64,000 nt of DNA from Polynucleobacter sp. AP-Nino-20-G2. Its GTDB lineage: Bacteria > Pseudomonadota > Gammaproteobacteria > Burkholderiales > Burkholderiaceae. Location: contig NZ_CP061313.1 in the NCBI RefSeq assembly GCF_018688235.1, positions 1,719,130-1,783,129 of the forward strand. The letters run 5' to 3'. The notes below the pieces were generated by a model, which was given only the letters and a program-made list of their open reading frames with translations, was not told the DNA's origin and made no database searches. Shown here piece after piece: positions 35,634 to 45,979 of the stretch (positions are counted from its first letter, which is position 1; the number at the start of each line of letters is the position of its first letter). The position numbers and the translations under genes were made by a program.

Positions 35634-38072
35634 ATGCATCGGTTCATATTGAAAGGTTTTATTTCTATTTGCTGCCTGAGTGGAGGCTTGGTATACGCCA
35701 AGCCCTTTAGCGCAGCAGAACAATTATGGATCGATGCCCATCCTGTCGTGAGATTTAGTATTCATGAAAAATATGCGTCCTTCCTTCAGGAATCAACAAA
35801 TCCTAAAGACAGGGGCATCTTTAGGTCGCTCTTAACAAAGCTTGAAGAATGCACGCGACAGCAATATCTACCGATATGGAGAAAGTCAGATGAGGATGGC
35901 TTGCAACAACTCCTGAAGGGTGAAGTTGACTTCATCATCGATCCACCCGCCATTACAGACCATACTCAGCAATTTGGCACGCTGACCGAATCACTATTTT
36001 GGGGGCATGATGCAATCGTCACCCAAAGAGGGGTAAAGCCAGAGGCATCAGCACAGAACACCAAACTCGTCTATTTCGATCGAGGATTTGAGAGCCCGCC
36101 CTTTAGTGATACAAAAAACTCAAACTCCGATATTCAAGCAGGCAATCCCAAAGCTTTGATGCAAGCACTCTTGCGTCAGGATATTGAAGCATTGGTGATG
36201 CCTATTCGCTTAGCGCACCAACTTCTACAAAACCCTGATCTTGAAAACCTACAGGTTGATGGGATGTATGGCCGAGAGCCCTTTTCTTATCGCTGGTTAA
36301 TATCCCATCAAGATACCGCTTTACATCAAGTGGTAGGGCATTTTTTAGATGACTTAGACCCGCTTGAGTCTGGCCATGTATTTGGGCTACCTAGCGCACA
36401 GAAAACATCCGGGCCGTTTCCAACATCACCCATGCCATGGCTTAGCTTTGCACTATTAATCACTCTTGGAGGGATCATTTTTTATCAACTTCAGAAAAAA
36501 TATTCCCATCAGAAACAAATAGCGCTGGAGTTAAAACATTCAAAGGAGTTGGCTGAAAAAGCCAATGCAGCCAAATCTGCCTTTTTAGCCACTATGAGTC
36601 ATGAAATTCGTACCTCGATGAATGCTGTTTTGGGTGTACAGGAATTACTACTGGGGAGCTCCCAGCTTCCCAAAAAAGATAAGCCCCTACTTAGAAGCGC
36701 TCAAGCCTCCGCCGAGTCTCTTTTGGGGATGCTCAATCAAGTACTAGATATTTCTAAAATTGAAGCGGGGAAACTCACCCTCAATTTACAGCCTTGCGAC
36801 CTTCGCCAATTAGTCATCGATATTCATTCGGCATTTTCCACTGTTGCAGAACAACAAAATCTCATTCTTCACACTACGGTTGACCCCAGAGCTGCTGAAG
36901 TATTGATGATCGACTCCCTAAGATTGCGACAAGTTCTGCAAAATTTACTGAGCAATGCGATTAAGTTCACAAACCAGGGAGAAATTTATTTTGCCGTCAC
37001 AGTCCTTGCTGATGATCACGCTGGGCAACTCATTGAATTCAGGGTGATCGATAGCGGGGTTGGCATGGGTGCCGAACAAATTGAACTCGCCCTACAAGCC
37101 TTTGAACAGGTTCCCTCCACGCATGAGGCTCACTCTTGCGAAAAAAGCAGAGGTACAGGCCTGGGCTTGACGATCACGAATCATTTGGTGATCTCCATGA
37201 ACAGCCATCTCTATTTTGAAAGCGCTCCAGGCTTTGGGAGCAATGTGCATTTTTCAGTGGCTTTTCCTAGAACAAGTATTGCCGCATCAAAAAATTCGTT
37301 CTTTGACTCCCTTAAGCACTCGCAGAGGAAATTCATTTCTAAGAGGGCGGATGGGGCTAGCCCCATCCATGCCCTCGTCGTGGAAGACCATCCGGCAAGC
37401 CGTCAAATTCTCTCCCTACAACTCGAAGCTCTGGGTATCAAATCATGGATTTGCGATAGTGCGAACAGCGCGCTAGATCTCCTCCGCGAACAGCGTTTTG
37501 ATCTCATGCTCACGGATCAATCTATGCCGGGAATGCAAGGATCAGATCTAGCAAAACAAATTCGAGCGCAGGGTAATCGTGATCTCATCATTATCGGGAT
37601 CACTGCGGATATCTACGCCTTAGATTCTCGTCACCAGTTTTTATCATCTGGCATGAATAGCGTTCTGATTAAGCCACTGAGTTTAGGAGCGCTTGAAAAT
37701 GAATTGCTACGTTACTTTGATTCCAGTCCTGCCGCTGGAATTTCCGAGGATGAATATTCTTTCGAAGCTTTTTCAAATCTTATTAAAGATGACCCCACTC
37801 AGATACTGATCATCTTAGAAGAAATTAAACGAGTCCATGATGAGGTCTTAAAGGATTTATCAAGTGATCTAGATGCAAATGAATCAACATTCCGTAGTCT
37901 GGTTCATAAAGTCAAAGGTGGAGCTCAGCTACTGCAAGCTAAGCAATTTATTGAAGCGTGTAAAGAGCTAGAGGTGTCTGGGCCGATATCTGAACGGGCC
38001 CCCAAATTCATTGGATTGCTAGAAGAGCAAAACCGCGTTATTGAGAACTACAAGAAAAGATATCGTCAGTAA
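35634..38072 (+). CDS. BvgS/EvgS-type hybrid sensor histidine kinase
   Basis: This 812-residue protein has a signal sequence (1-22), one periplasmic solute-binding (Venus flytrap) domain (about 25-255) and a membrane helix (about 268-287). The cytoplasmic part is a HisKA domain with His323 in MSHEIRTSMNAVLG, an ATPase domain (N-box Asn441, DSGVGM, GTGLGL), a receiver domain (about 577-692, Asp628 in LMLTDQSMPGM), and an HPt domain with His758 in VHKVKGG. This is the four-step phosphorelay layout of BvgS and EvgS, but with one flytrap domain instead of two and no PAS domain. The usual Pro of the H-box is Ser. It should phosphorylate the upstream regulator. Confidence 0.92.
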   Translation: MHRFILKGFISICCLSGGLVYAKPFSAAEQLWIDAHPVVRFSIHEKYASFLQESTNPKDRGIFRSLLTKLEECTRQQYLPIWRKSDEDGLQQLLKGEVDFIIDPPAITDHTQQFGTLTESLFWGHDAIVTQRGVKPEASAQNTKLVYFDRGFESPPFSDTKNSNSDIQAGNPKALMQALLRQDIEALVMPIRLAHQLLQNPDLENLQVDGMYGREPFSYRWLISHQDTALHQVVGHFLDDLDPLESGHVFGLPSAQKTSGPFPTSPMPWLSFALLITLGGIIFYQLQKKYSHQKQIALELKHSKELAEKANAAKSAFLATMSHEIRTSMNAVLGVQELLLGSSQLPKKDKPLLRSAQASAESLLGMLNQVLDISKIEAGKLTLNLQPCDLRQLVIDIHSAFSTVAEQQNLILHTTVDPRAAEVLMIDSLRLRQVLQNLLSNAIKFTNQGEIYFAVTVLADDHAGQLIEFRVIDSGVGMGAEQIELALQAFEQVPSTHEAHSCEKSRGTGLGLTITNHLVISMNSHLYFESAPGFGSNVHFSVAFPRTSIAASKNSFFDSLKHSQRKFISKRADGASPIHALVVEDHPASRQILSLQLEALGIKSWICDSANSALDLLREQRFDLMLTDQSMPGMQGSDLAKQIRAQGNRDLIIIGITADIYALDSRHQFLSSGMNSVLIKPLSLGALENELLRYFDSSPAAGISEDEYSFEAFSNLIKDDPTQILIILEEIKRVHDEVLKDLSSDLDANESTFRSLVHKVKGGAQLLQAKQFIEACKELEVSGPISERAPKFIGLLEEQNRVIENYKKRYRQ

Positions 38073-38117
38073 GCAGAGTCTTTGGTGATAGAGTCGTCAA
38101 GGTTTATCCTATGGGGA

Positions 38118-39689
38118 ATGCGTAATCGATATTCACCACAGTCTTTCAAGTCTCTTTCATGCAAGTGGCTGCTTGCCCTGTGGCTTCTCATGCTGGGCCA
38201 ATCACCAGCCTATGCGGCAGACTTGGTTAGCCAAGAAACGGCATTGCAATACATCCCTAAGGCGGTTGCTCTTAGCTTAGAAAAAAATCAAATCCCCAAA
38301 GAGGCCATCACGATCTCCGTAGTGGAAATTGAACAAAGCCGTAGTGGCAAGGTTTCCGCTAAAACCGAACTGGACTGGCGCTCTAAACAGCCCATGAACC
38401 CAGCTTCAACGATGAAGCTCTTAACCACCCTATCAGGACTAGATATTTTGGGGCCTCAATATCGCTGGCGGACCAATGTCTTTACCGATGGACTCATTCG
38501 GCAAGGCACCCTCAAGGGTAATATTTATCTACAGGGTACAGGTGATCCAAAATTGATCCCTGAAGAATTAGCCAAGCTGATGAAGGCCCTTCAAAACCTC
38601 GGTATTCAGAAAATTGATGGCAATCTGGTCTTTGACAGAAGCGCCTATGCCCCTAGCGTGATGGAACACAACACCATTGATGGCGAGTCCTTACGTGCCT
38701 ATAACGTTCCACCGGATCCTCTGCTGTACTCTTTTAGAACACTATCTTTTCAGCTAGGAAAATCACGTACTGCGGACTTTATTGATATCAGATATACACC
38801 ACCACTGTCCCAGCTAAAGGTGGTTAATCAGATGCAATTGATTGATGCGTCGTGCGAAAACTGGAAAAGCAATATTCGCTTTAATTTAGACCCAGAAGGT
38901 ATCCCCTCCAATAACGAACAATTACTCAATGCACAGTTTTCCGGAAGCTTTCCGAATGCCTGCAAGGGCGTGAATTACAACGTTGTTGCCCTAGATGCCA
39001 ACACCTTCCTTACCCAAGGATTCGCTGCGGCCTGGGAACTGGCGGGCGGGTCTTGGATTCAAGCTCCAACTGGGAAAGCTGGCTCAGTTCCATTGGCAGC
39101 CCGCTTACTGCTTCAGTTTGAGGGAATTAACCTAGCTGACGATGTTCAGGACATTAATAAATACTCCAATAATGTGATGGCGCGCCAGGTGCTTTTAACT
39201 ATGGCGCTGGAGAAAATGGGTAAGCCCGCCACCACAGAGAATGGTGAGCTCGTAATTCAGAGCTGGCTCAAGAACGCCGGACTGCAGTTTCCGGAACTCG
39301 TTGTTGAAAATGGCTCCGGCCTCTCGCGTAATGAAGCGATTTCAGCAGAGCATATGAATCAACTATTAGTGACTGCTCGCAACCTGCCAGTGGGAGATAT
39401 TTTTTATAACAGCCTACCGATTGCCGGCACAGATGGGACTATGAGAAATCGCCTGATGGCCCATCTACGTAAATTTTTACATCTCAAGAAAAAACCAGAA
39501 GCCAGAATTAAAACTGGATCACTTGCTGATGTTAGAGCGATATCTGGTTATGTAATAAGTAAGACTGGCAAGATGTATGCAGTTACCTCTTTTATTAACC
39601 ACCCTAATGCTTGGAGAGGTTTAGAGGCGCACGATCAATTACTAGCGTGGCTGCTAGACGATGGACCGGAGCCAAAGCACGCGCGCTGA
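38118..39689 (+). CDS. dacB: D-alanyl-D-alanine carboxypeptidase/endopeptidase (PBP4)
   Basis: From the ATG at 38118 the protein has 523 residues with a signal peptide (WLLALWLLMLGQSPAYA). An upstream TTG at 38082 is possible but adds an unlikely leader. The three active-site motifs of PBP4/DacB are visible: SxxK in NPASTMKLLTTL, SxN in YSNNVMARQ, and KTG in IKTGSLADVRAISGY. The enzyme trims or cleaves peptidoglycan cross-links in the periplasm. Its last 55 bases overlap the 3' end of the convergent sua5 gene. Confidence 0.93.
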   Translation: MRNRYSPQSFKSLSCKWLLALWLLMLGQSPAYAADLVSQETALQYIPKAVALSLEKNQIPKEAITISVVEIEQSRSGKVSAKTELDWRSKQPMNPASTMKLLTTLSGLDILGPQYRWRTNVFTDGLIRQGTLKGNIYLQGTGDPKLIPEELAKLMKALQNLGIQKIDGNLVFDRSAYAPSVMEHNTIDGESLRAYNVPPDPLLYSFRTLSFQLGKSRTADFIDIRYTPPLSQLKVVNQMQLIDASCENWKSNIRFNLDPEGIPSNNEQLLNAQFSGSFPNACKGVNYNVVALDANTFLTQGFAAAWELAGGSWIQAPTGKAGSVPLAARLLLQFEGINLADDVQDINKYSNNVMARQVLLTMALEKMGKPATTENGELVIQSWLKNAGLQFPELVVENGSGLSRNEAISAEHMNQLLVTARNLPVGDIFYNSLPIAGTDGTMRNRLMAHLRKFLHLKKKPEARIKTGSLADVRAISGYVISKTGKMYAVTSFINHPNAWRGLEAHDQLLAWLLDDGPEPKHAR

Positions 39690-40729
39690 AGCCTATCTCT
39701 GACGCCATCCCACTCTTCACCCGTCGGCGGCTCAGGGAAAAGAATGAGATCCCAACCCTGTTGATCCAAATCTCGTAAAGAGCGATATAGCCGACTTGCA
39801 AATGCAGTGCTATCGCTCGGCACCACCATCTCTTCAAAATGCACCGATGGATGACCATCATCCCCTAGAGAAGAATCAGAATCCCAGACAGCAACCGCAA
39901 CACGTGACTTAATATCTGGAAACTCGCTCAGCGCATCCAATACCCGCCCCGGCGAATACATGCGCAGAGGTGTGGTTGGGGCGTAATGGGCACGCAGGCT
40001 ACCGGAGACTCTTGGAAGATCGCCGCCCTCTTTCGCTTGAATACTCTCACCAGGCAAATACACATGAATACCGGTCTTAGCCAAAATCTCGCCCGGGGTA
40101 ATGAGGCCAGGCCTTAGCAGAACGGCACGATCACCAGAAGATAAATCAATGATGGTAGATTCGATACCCACTTTACAATCACCGCCATCAAGGATCATCA
40201 GATCCAGCATGCCCTCAAACTCACTACGGACATCAGCAGCGCTCGTTGGGGAAACCTTACCAAAGCGATTGGCAGATGGCCCAACAATACCGCCTTTAAA
40301 TTTACGTAATAGCTCTTGCGCAAGCGGATGAGCAGGCGCGCGTATTGCGACAGTATCTTGACCACCAGTCGCCTCAAGCGGAACACTTTTATCTTTTTTA
40401 AATACCAAGGTGAGAGGTCCGGGCCAAAAGGCATGCATCAGCTTAAGCGCATCCTCAGAGATATCCCTCACCCAGGGAGCAAGTACTGGCACCCAATCTA
40501 CTTGCGCTTGATCAAACTTATCCGGAGCTGCCACATGAACAATCAGCGGATGATTAGAGGGTCGCCCCTTAGCAGCAAATACCTTCTTAATCGCCTCAGG
40601 GTTTTTAGCATCAGCGCCTAATCCGTAGACGGTTTCAGTTGGAAAAGCTACTAAACCGCCATCACGCAAAGATTGAACTGCTTCATTAATCACCGCAGAG
40701 GATTGCGGAGAGCTACTATCGCTTGACAT
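39635..40729 (-). CDS. sua5: L-threonylcarbamoyladenylate synthase, Sua5 type
   Basis: The 364-residue protein makes threonylcarbamoyl-AMP for t6A37 modification of tRNA. The YrdC domain (about 8-200) shows GLVAFPTETVYGLGADAKNPEAI, KGRPSNHPLIVHV, TVAIRAPAHPLAQELL and GPSANRFGKVSPTSAADV. A C-terminal Sua5 domain (LRAHYAPTTPLRMY onward) distinguishes it from the short TsaC. It is 2 bases from purK on the same strand and its 3' end runs 55 bases into dacB. Confidence 0.95.
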   Translation of the reverse strand: MSSDSSSPQSSAVINEAVQSLRDGGLVAFPTETVYGLGADAKNPEAIKKVFAAKGRPSNHPLIVHVAAPDKFDQAQVDWVPVLAPWVRDISEDALKLMHAFWPGPLTLVFKKDKSVPLEATGGQDTVAIRAPAHPLAQELLRKFKGGIVGPSANRFGKVSPTSAADVRSEFEGMLDLMILDGGDCKVGIESTIIDLSSGDRAVLLRPGLITPGEILAKTGIHVYLPGESIQAKEGGDLPRVSGSLRAHYAPTTPLRMYSPGRVLDALSEFPDIKSRVAVAVWDSDSSLGDDGHPSVHFEEMVVPSDSTAFASRLYRSLRDLDQQGWDLILFPEPPTGEEWDGVRDRLQRACFGSGPSSSSHASN

Positions 40730-40731
40730 TT

Positions 40732-41916
40732 CTAGGGCTCTATCCCCAGCTCAACAGCAACAGCAGCGCAATTTTGGCGAGCTTGATTGATTGACTCGCC
40801 TAGGCAATTGATGTGGCCCATCTTTCGACCCATACGTGGATCAGACTTGCCATAAAGGTGCAGCTTAGTGTCAGGATGAGCCAAAACTTGGTCCCAAGCG
40901 GGTTCTCTCGCTTTATCTTCACTACCCTCAAACCACAGATCACCCAATAGATTCAACATTGAGACCGGGGCCAGCAGGCGGGTATCACCCAAAGGCAAAC
41001 GCGCCATACTTCTCACCTGTTGCTCAAACTGACTGCTCACACAAGCGTCCATGGTGTAGTGACCAGAATTGTGTGGACGCGGTGCAATCTCATTCGCAAC
41101 AATATCGCCATTCTTCAATACAAAGAATTCCACACACAAAACACCAACGTAATCAATCTTACGAATCAGTGCCTTAGCGGCCTCGATAATTTTCTTCTCT
41201 TGCGCAGGCTTGAGTGATGGTGCCGGCACAGTGGATGTATGCAAGATCCCATCACGATGAATATTCTGAGAAACCGGATACGAAACCACTGCATCATCGT
41301 AACCACGCACCACTAAAGCGGAAACTTCGAAATCTAAATCCATGCGCTTTTCGAGAACGCAGGGAACTTTGCCTAACTCCGCCCAAGCAGCAGCCAAATG
41401 CTCGGCCTCATAAATCGTGACCTGGCCTTTGCCGTCATATCCCATGCGAGCCGTCTTCAAAATGCCAGGGAAGAGATCGGCAGGAATATGCGCAATATCC
41501 GCATCATGCTCAATCACGAAGTGAGGTGCTGGGCTAATATTGGTTTCCGATTTCCATGTTGCCAAGAATTTTTTCTCGGCAATCCGGTTTTGAGCTAAAG
41601 ACACGCAACTACTACGCGGCGCAACAAAGACCCCTAGAGACTCAAGCTCATCTAAGGCTTGAGCGGGGACATTTTCAAATTCAGTGCTGACAGATTTACA
41701 CAGAGTCGCCATCTCTTTTAAAGCGGCAGAGTCAGTGTAATCAGCTTGAATAAATTTTTCGGCGATTGAGCCTGCGGGACTGTCAGAACCAGGATCTAAA
41801 ACACAGACTTTGTATCCCATAGCCTGAGCAGCCTGAGTAAACATACGCCCCAATTGTCCGCCACCCAAAATTCCTAGATATGAACCCGGCAAAATGGGTT
41901 CCAAACGTTCCGCCAT
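40732..41916 (-). CDS. purK: 5-(carboxyamino)imidazole ribonucleotide synthase
   Basis: This 394-residue ATP-grasp enzyme makes N5-CAIR from AIR, bicarbonate and ATP. It has the N-terminal LGILGGGQLGRMFTQAAQAMGY, the central GILKTARMGYDGKGQ and the metal/ATP segment VANEIAPRPHNSGHYTMDAC. It acts immediately before PurE, whose gene lies 5 bases upstream in the same transcript. Confidence 0.97.
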   Translation of the reverse strand: MAERLEPILPGSYLGILGGGQLGRMFTQAAQAMGYKVCVLDPGSDSPAGSIAEKFIQADYTDSAALKEMATLCKSVSTEFENVPAQALDELESLGVFVAPRSSCVSLAQNRIAEKKFLATWKSETNISPAPHFVIEHDADIAHIPADLFPGILKTARMGYDGKGQVTIYEAEHLAAAWAELGKVPCVLEKRMDLDFEVSALVVRGYDDAVVSYPVSQNIHRDGILHTSTVPAPSLKPAQEKKIIEAAKALIRKIDYVGVLCVEFFVLKNGDIVANEIAPRPHNSGHYTMDACVSSQFEQQVRSMARLPLGDTRLLAPVSMLNLLGDLWFEGSEDKAREPAWDQVLAHPDTKLHLYGKSDPRMGRKMGHINCLGESINQARQNCAAVAVELGIEP

Positions 41917-41921
41917 CTTAT

Positions 41922-42416
41922 TTAATATCCCGGCAAATTCATTGAGCGAGCAGCATCAGATTGCTTTGCTCGAAACTCTTCCAATTGTTTCGCTAACGCA
42001 GGATCATGCAAGGCTAAATTAGCAATCACATGCAAAGCCGCATTGGCAGCGCCAGCTTCACCAATAGCAAATGTAGCGACTGGAATGCCTTTAGGCATTT
42101 GCACAATGGAATATAAAGAGTCTTCGCCCCGCAAATATTTGCTAGCAACAGGTACACCAAAGATTGGGACGATAGTTTTGGAGGCAAGCATGCCAGGCAA
42201 ATGCGCAGCTCCACCAGCGCCAGCAATAATGGCCTGCAGACCATTACTACGAGCATTCTCCGCATACTGGAACATATCGTCTGGCATACGATGGGCAGAC
42301 AAGACCTTCGCCTCATGAGCAACGCCAAATTGCTCGAGTATTTGAGCGGCGTGCTGCATGGTGTCCCAATCAGAATTGGAACCCATCACTATTCCGACTA
42401 TTGGCTTCTTACTCAT
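41922..42416 (-). CDS. purE: 5-(carboxyamino)imidazole ribonucleotide mutase
   Basis: The 164-residue class I PurE converts N5-CAIR to CAIR. The segments VGIVMGSNSDWDTMQHAAQIL, SAHRMPDDMFQYAE and IAGAGGAAHLPGMLASKT carry the active-site Ser, Asp and His known in this family. It heads the purE-purK-sua5 run; purC lies 93 bases further upstream on the same strand. Confidence 0.97.
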   Translation of the reverse strand: MSKKPIVGIVMGSNSDWDTMQHAAQILEQFGVAHEAKVLSAHRMPDDMFQYAENARSNGLQAIIAGAGGAAHLPGMLASKTIVPIFGVPVASKYLRGEDSLYSIVQMPKGIPVATFAIGEAGAANAALHVIANLALHDPALAKQLEEFRAKQSDAARSMNLPGY

Positions 42417-42509
42417 CTAGCTCTCCAAATACTCTTGTCTGACGCAGTTATTCTTTAAGGTCAATCTTATAAGGCTCTATTATCCCAGCCTTTTATAGCC
42501 CAAAGGAAA

Positions 42510-43406
42510 TTAAGCCTTAGTCAGGCGAGCCAAGGCTTCGCGGTACTTTTCAGCCGTCTTATCAATCACATCAGTCGGCAACGCAGGCGCTGGAGGTGAT
42601 TTTGACCAAAGCTTGCCATCTACCATGGCTGTTTCCAACCAGTCGCGGACAAACTGCTTGTCATAAGAAGGCGGGTTAGATCCTACATAGTAAGTTTCTG
42701 CAGGCCAAAAACGGGAGGAGTCAGCCGTCAAAATCTCATCCATCAATACCAATTGACCGGCATCATCCAAACCAAATTCAAACTTGGTATCAGCAATGAT
42801 GATTCCTCTGGTCGCAGCATATTCAGAAGCTTCTTTATACAAACGAATGCTGACCTCGCGAATTTGATTGGCAAGCTTTTCGCCAATCATCTCAACAACT
42901 TTTTCAAAAGAAATGTTTTCATCATGCTCGCCCACTTCCGCTTTTGCGGCTGGAGTAAAGATAGGCTCCGGTAATTTCTGAGCATTTTCCAAGCCTTCTG
43001 GCAATGCGATGCCACAAACCTTGCCGGTTTCTTTGTAATCTTTCCAACCACTACCAGCGAGGTAACCGCGCACCACCGCTTCAACCAAAATCGGCTTAAG
43101 GCGTTTAGCAACAACAGCGCGCCCCTGAACTTGAGCAACCTCATCTGCCGCCACCACACTTGCTGGATCAATGCCAGTTAAGTGGTTCGGAATAACGTTG
43201 GCCAATTTATCAAACCAAAAATTAGCCATTTGATTCAGCACGATTCCTTTTTCTGGAATAGGCTGCCCCATCACCACATCGAAAGCGGACAAACGATCGG
43301 TAGTGACCATCAATAATTTGTCATCACCGAGTGCATACACATCACGCACTTTCCCTTTAGATAGCAAAGGGAGGGACTTAATAGAGGTTGCGTACAAAGC
43401 TGCCAT
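42510..43406 (-). CDS. purC: Phosphoribosylaminoimidazole-succinocarboxamide synthase
   Basis: The 298-residue SAICAR synthase joins CAIR and aspartate. It begins with [33 protein letters not shown] and contains [19 protein letters not shown] and [13 protein letters not shown]. It is the longer Ade1-like form common in betaproteobacteria. It sits between purE and the fructose-bisphosphate aldolase gene, only 7 bases from the latter. Confidence 0.96.
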   Translation of the reverse strand: MAALYATSIKSLPLLSKGKVRDVYALGDDKLLMVTTDRLSAFDVVMGQPIPEKGIVLNQMANFWFDKLANVIPNHLTGIDPASVVAADEVAQVQGRAVVAKRLKPILVEAVVRGYLAGSGWKDYKETGKVCGIALPEGLENAQKLPEPIFTPAAKAEVGEHDENISFEKVVEMIGEKLANQIREVSIRLYKEASEYAATRGIIIADTKFEFGLDDAGQLVLMDEILTADSSRFWPAETYYVGSNPPSYDKQFVRDWLETAMVDGKLWSKSPPAPALPTDVIDKTAEKYREALARLTKA

Positions 43407-43413
43407 ATTTATC

Positions 43414-44478
43414 TCACTTCACAATCTGGGCTAATTTGCCACTCTTATACAGCTCGGCCATTTTCTCCAAAGAAATTGGCTTAATTTTGGATGCTTGACC
43501 TGAACTGCCAAACGCATTGAAACGCGCGATACATACTTTTTTAGCAGCTTCACGAGCAGGCTTTAAATAGTCACGGGGATCGAATTTGCTAGGGTTTTCA
43601 AATAAATAACGGCGAATAGCGCCAGTCATAGCAAGACGGATATCCGTATCGATATTGATCTTACGCACACCATGTTTAATGCCTTCTTGAATTTCTTCTA
43701 CCGGCACACCATAAGTTTCTTTCATATCGCCACCAAACTCACGAATTTCCGCGAGCAACTCTTGAGGAACGCTAGAAGAACCATGCATTACCAAATGCGT
43801 ATTTGGAATCCGCGCATGAATCTCTTTAATGCGCTCAATGGCCAGAATGTCGCCTGTTGGCTTCTTCGTAAATTTATAAGCGCCGTGACTTGTGCCAATT
43901 GCAATCGCTAAGGCATCACATTGAGTCGCTTTAACAAAATCAGCGGCTTGCTCAACATCAGTTAATAACTGCTCGCGAGTCATCTTGCCATCAGCACCAT
44001 GACCATCTTCTTTGTCGCCCTGCATGGTTTCCAAGGAACCCAATACGCCCAACTCGGCTTCAACAGTAACTCCAATCGAATGCGAGAACTTGACAACTTC
44101 CCTAGAAACATCGACGTTGTACTCATAACTTGCTACTGTCTTACCATCTGCCTCTAGAGAGCCATCCATCATGACGCTAGTAAAGCCGCTCTTAATTGCC
44201 GCCATACAGACTGCTGGACTTTGACCATGGTCTTGATGCATTACGACAGGAATATGTGGATAGGCTTCGACGGCTGCGGAAATCAAATGACGTAGAAATG
44301 CTTCGCCAGCATACTTTCGCGCGCCAGCAGAAGCTTGCATGATCACTGGAGAGTCTGCTTCATTCGCAGCTTCCATGATAGCAGTTACCTGCTCCAAATT
44401 ATTAACGTTAAATGCCGGTAAGCCATAACCGTTTTCAGCGGCATGATCCAAGAGTTGTCGTAAAGATACTAAAGCCAT
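43414..44478 (-). CDS. fba: Class II fructose-bisphosphate aldolase
   Basis: This 354-residue zinc aldolase splits fructose 1,6-bisphosphate. The metal and substrate segments are [67 protein letters not shown] and [19 protein letters not shown]. The length and sequence fit the Calvin-type subgroup of class II aldolases found in Burkholderiales. It lies in a purC-fba-pyk-pgk run on the minus strand. Confidence 0.96.
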   Translation of the reverse strand: MALVSLRQLLDHAAENGYGLPAFNVNNLEQVTAIMEAANEADSPVIMQASAGARKYAGEAFLRHLISAAVEAYPHIPVVMHQDHGQSPAVCMAAIKSGFTSVMMDGSLEADGKTVASYEYNVDVSREVVKFSHSIGVTVEAELGVLGSLETMQGDKEDGHGADGKMTREQLLTDVEQAADFVKATQCDALAIAIGTSHGAYKFTKKPTGDILAIERIKEIHARIPNTHLVMHGSSSVPQELLAEIREFGGDMKETYGVPVEEIQEGIKHGVRKINIDTDIRLAMTGAIRRYLFENPSKFDPRDYLKPAREAAKKVCIARFNAFGSSGQASKIKPISLEKMAELYKSGKLAQIVK

Positions 44479-44540
44479 GATGATCTCTTATTGAATGGTG
44501 AGTGATGAATGATTAATGAATATGACTAATCAACGTGAAA

Positions 44541-45977
44541 TTATTTCACTTGAATAATTTTGAGTGAGTTGGTCCCGCCAGGCTCACCCATCGGCTCGCC
44601 TGAAGTGAGAACAACTACATCGCCCTTTTCTACCGCGCCCAAGTGCTTCAAGCAATTCTCAACCTCTTGCAAAGCAGCATCACGCTCCTTGGTGTAATCC
44701 AATCCAATTGGAAATACATTGCGATAAGTACTCAATGCCCGCTGTGTAGCAATTTTGGAAGTCAAAGCAAAGATCGGCAAATGAATATTGTGACGACTCA
44801 TCCACACCGCGGTTGAGCCTGACTCAGTTAAGGCTGCAATTGCTTTGGCATTCAAGTGGTGTGCTGTAAATAAGGCGCCTAAAGCAATCGTTTGATCAAT
44901 ACGAGAGAATGTTTGATCCAAGAAATCCGTATCGAGCTTTACACGATCTGACTTTTCAGCCTCAACGCAAATTTCTGCCATTGCTTTAATGGTTTGAACT
45001 GGATACATACCAGCAGCTGATTCAGCGGAAAGCATGACCGCATCTGTTCCGTCCAATACAGCATTTGCCACATCGCTGACTTCAGCGCGTGTAGGGACTG
45101 GAGCATTAATCATGGACTCCATCATCTGTGTCGCTGTGATGGTGAACTTATCTGCCTCAAGCGCAAGCTTGATCATGCGTTTTTGTAAGGCGGGAACTGC
45201 TGGGTTACCTACTTCAATGGCCAAGTCGCCACGCGCGACCATGATGCCGTCACTTTCGGCAATGATGCTTTTCAATGCTTCGATTTCAATGGCTTCGGCG
45301 CGCTCTACCTTAGCGATCGTGCGAACTTTACCAACACCATACTTTGCGCTCGCAGCATCTGCCAGCTTTCGGGCATAAGCCATATCCGCACCATCTTTTG
45401 GGAAGCTAATGGCTAAGAAATCCACACCCATTGCAATTGCCGCATCCAAATCGGCAATATCTTTTTCTGTCAAAGCGGGAGCAGTTAAACCACCACCAGC
45501 TCGGTTGATGCCTTTGTTATTGGAGAGTGGGCCACCTTGCTCAACGAGAGTAAAGATCTCTCCGCCCTTCACGCTCTCAACCCGCAAGACAACCAAGCCA
45601 TCATTGAGTAAGAGTCGATCGCCAGGTTTCACATCTTGCGGCAACTCCTTGTAATCCAAACCAACACGGCCCTGATCACCAAGCTCGCAAGCCACATCCA
45701 AAATAAATTGCTCGCCCTCTTTGAGGAAAATTTTGCTATCAACAAACTTACCAACACGGATTTTTGGTCCTTGGAGGTCGGCCATAATGCCAACCTCTTT
45801 ACCCACTTCCGCCGAAATACTACGCACTAAATCGTGACGCGCTTTGTGATCCGCCACCGTGCCATGAGAGAAGTTCATCCTCACAACATCAACACCCGCG
45901 CGAATCATCTCGCGTAATACTTCAGGCTTTTCTGAAGCAGGTCCTAGTGTGGCAATGATCTTGGTTGCTCTCAACAT
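44541..45977 (-). CDS. pyk: Pyruvate kinase
   Basis: The 478-residue enzyme has ATKIIATLGPASEKPEVLREMI at the N-terminus, VRMNFSHG, ADLQGPKIRVG, IMVARGDLAIEVG and TATQMMESMINAPVPTRAEVSDVANAVLDGTDAVMLS (visible in parts), the hallmark substrate and metal segments. The C-terminal allosteric domain is present. It converts phosphoenolpyruvate and ADP to pyruvate and ATP. Its start is 2 bases from the pgk stop, and fba follows after about 60 bases. Confidence 0.97.
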   Translation of the reverse strand: MLRATKIIATLGPASEKPEVLREMIRAGVDVVRMNFSHGTVADHKARHDLVRSISAEVGKEVGIMADLQGPKIRVGKFVDSKIFLKEGEQFILDVACELGDQGRVGLDYKELPQDVKPGDRLLLNDGLVVLRVESVKGGEIFTLVEQGGPLSNNKGINRAGGGLTAPALTEKDIADLDAAIAMGVDFLAISFPKDGADMAYARKLADAASAKYGVGKVRTIAKVERAEAIEIEALKSIIAESDGIMVARGDLAIEVGNPAVPALQKRMIKLALEADKFTITATQMMESMINAPVPTRAEVSDVANAVLDGTDAVMLSAESAAGMYPVQTIKAMAEICVEAEKSDRVKLDTDFLDQTFSRIDQTIALGALFTAHHLNAKAIAALTESGSTAVWMSRHNIHLPIFALTSKIATQRALSTYRNVFPIGLDYTKERDAALQEVENCLKHLGAVEKGDVVVLTSGEPMGEPGGTNSLKIIQVK

Positions 45978-45979
45978 AC

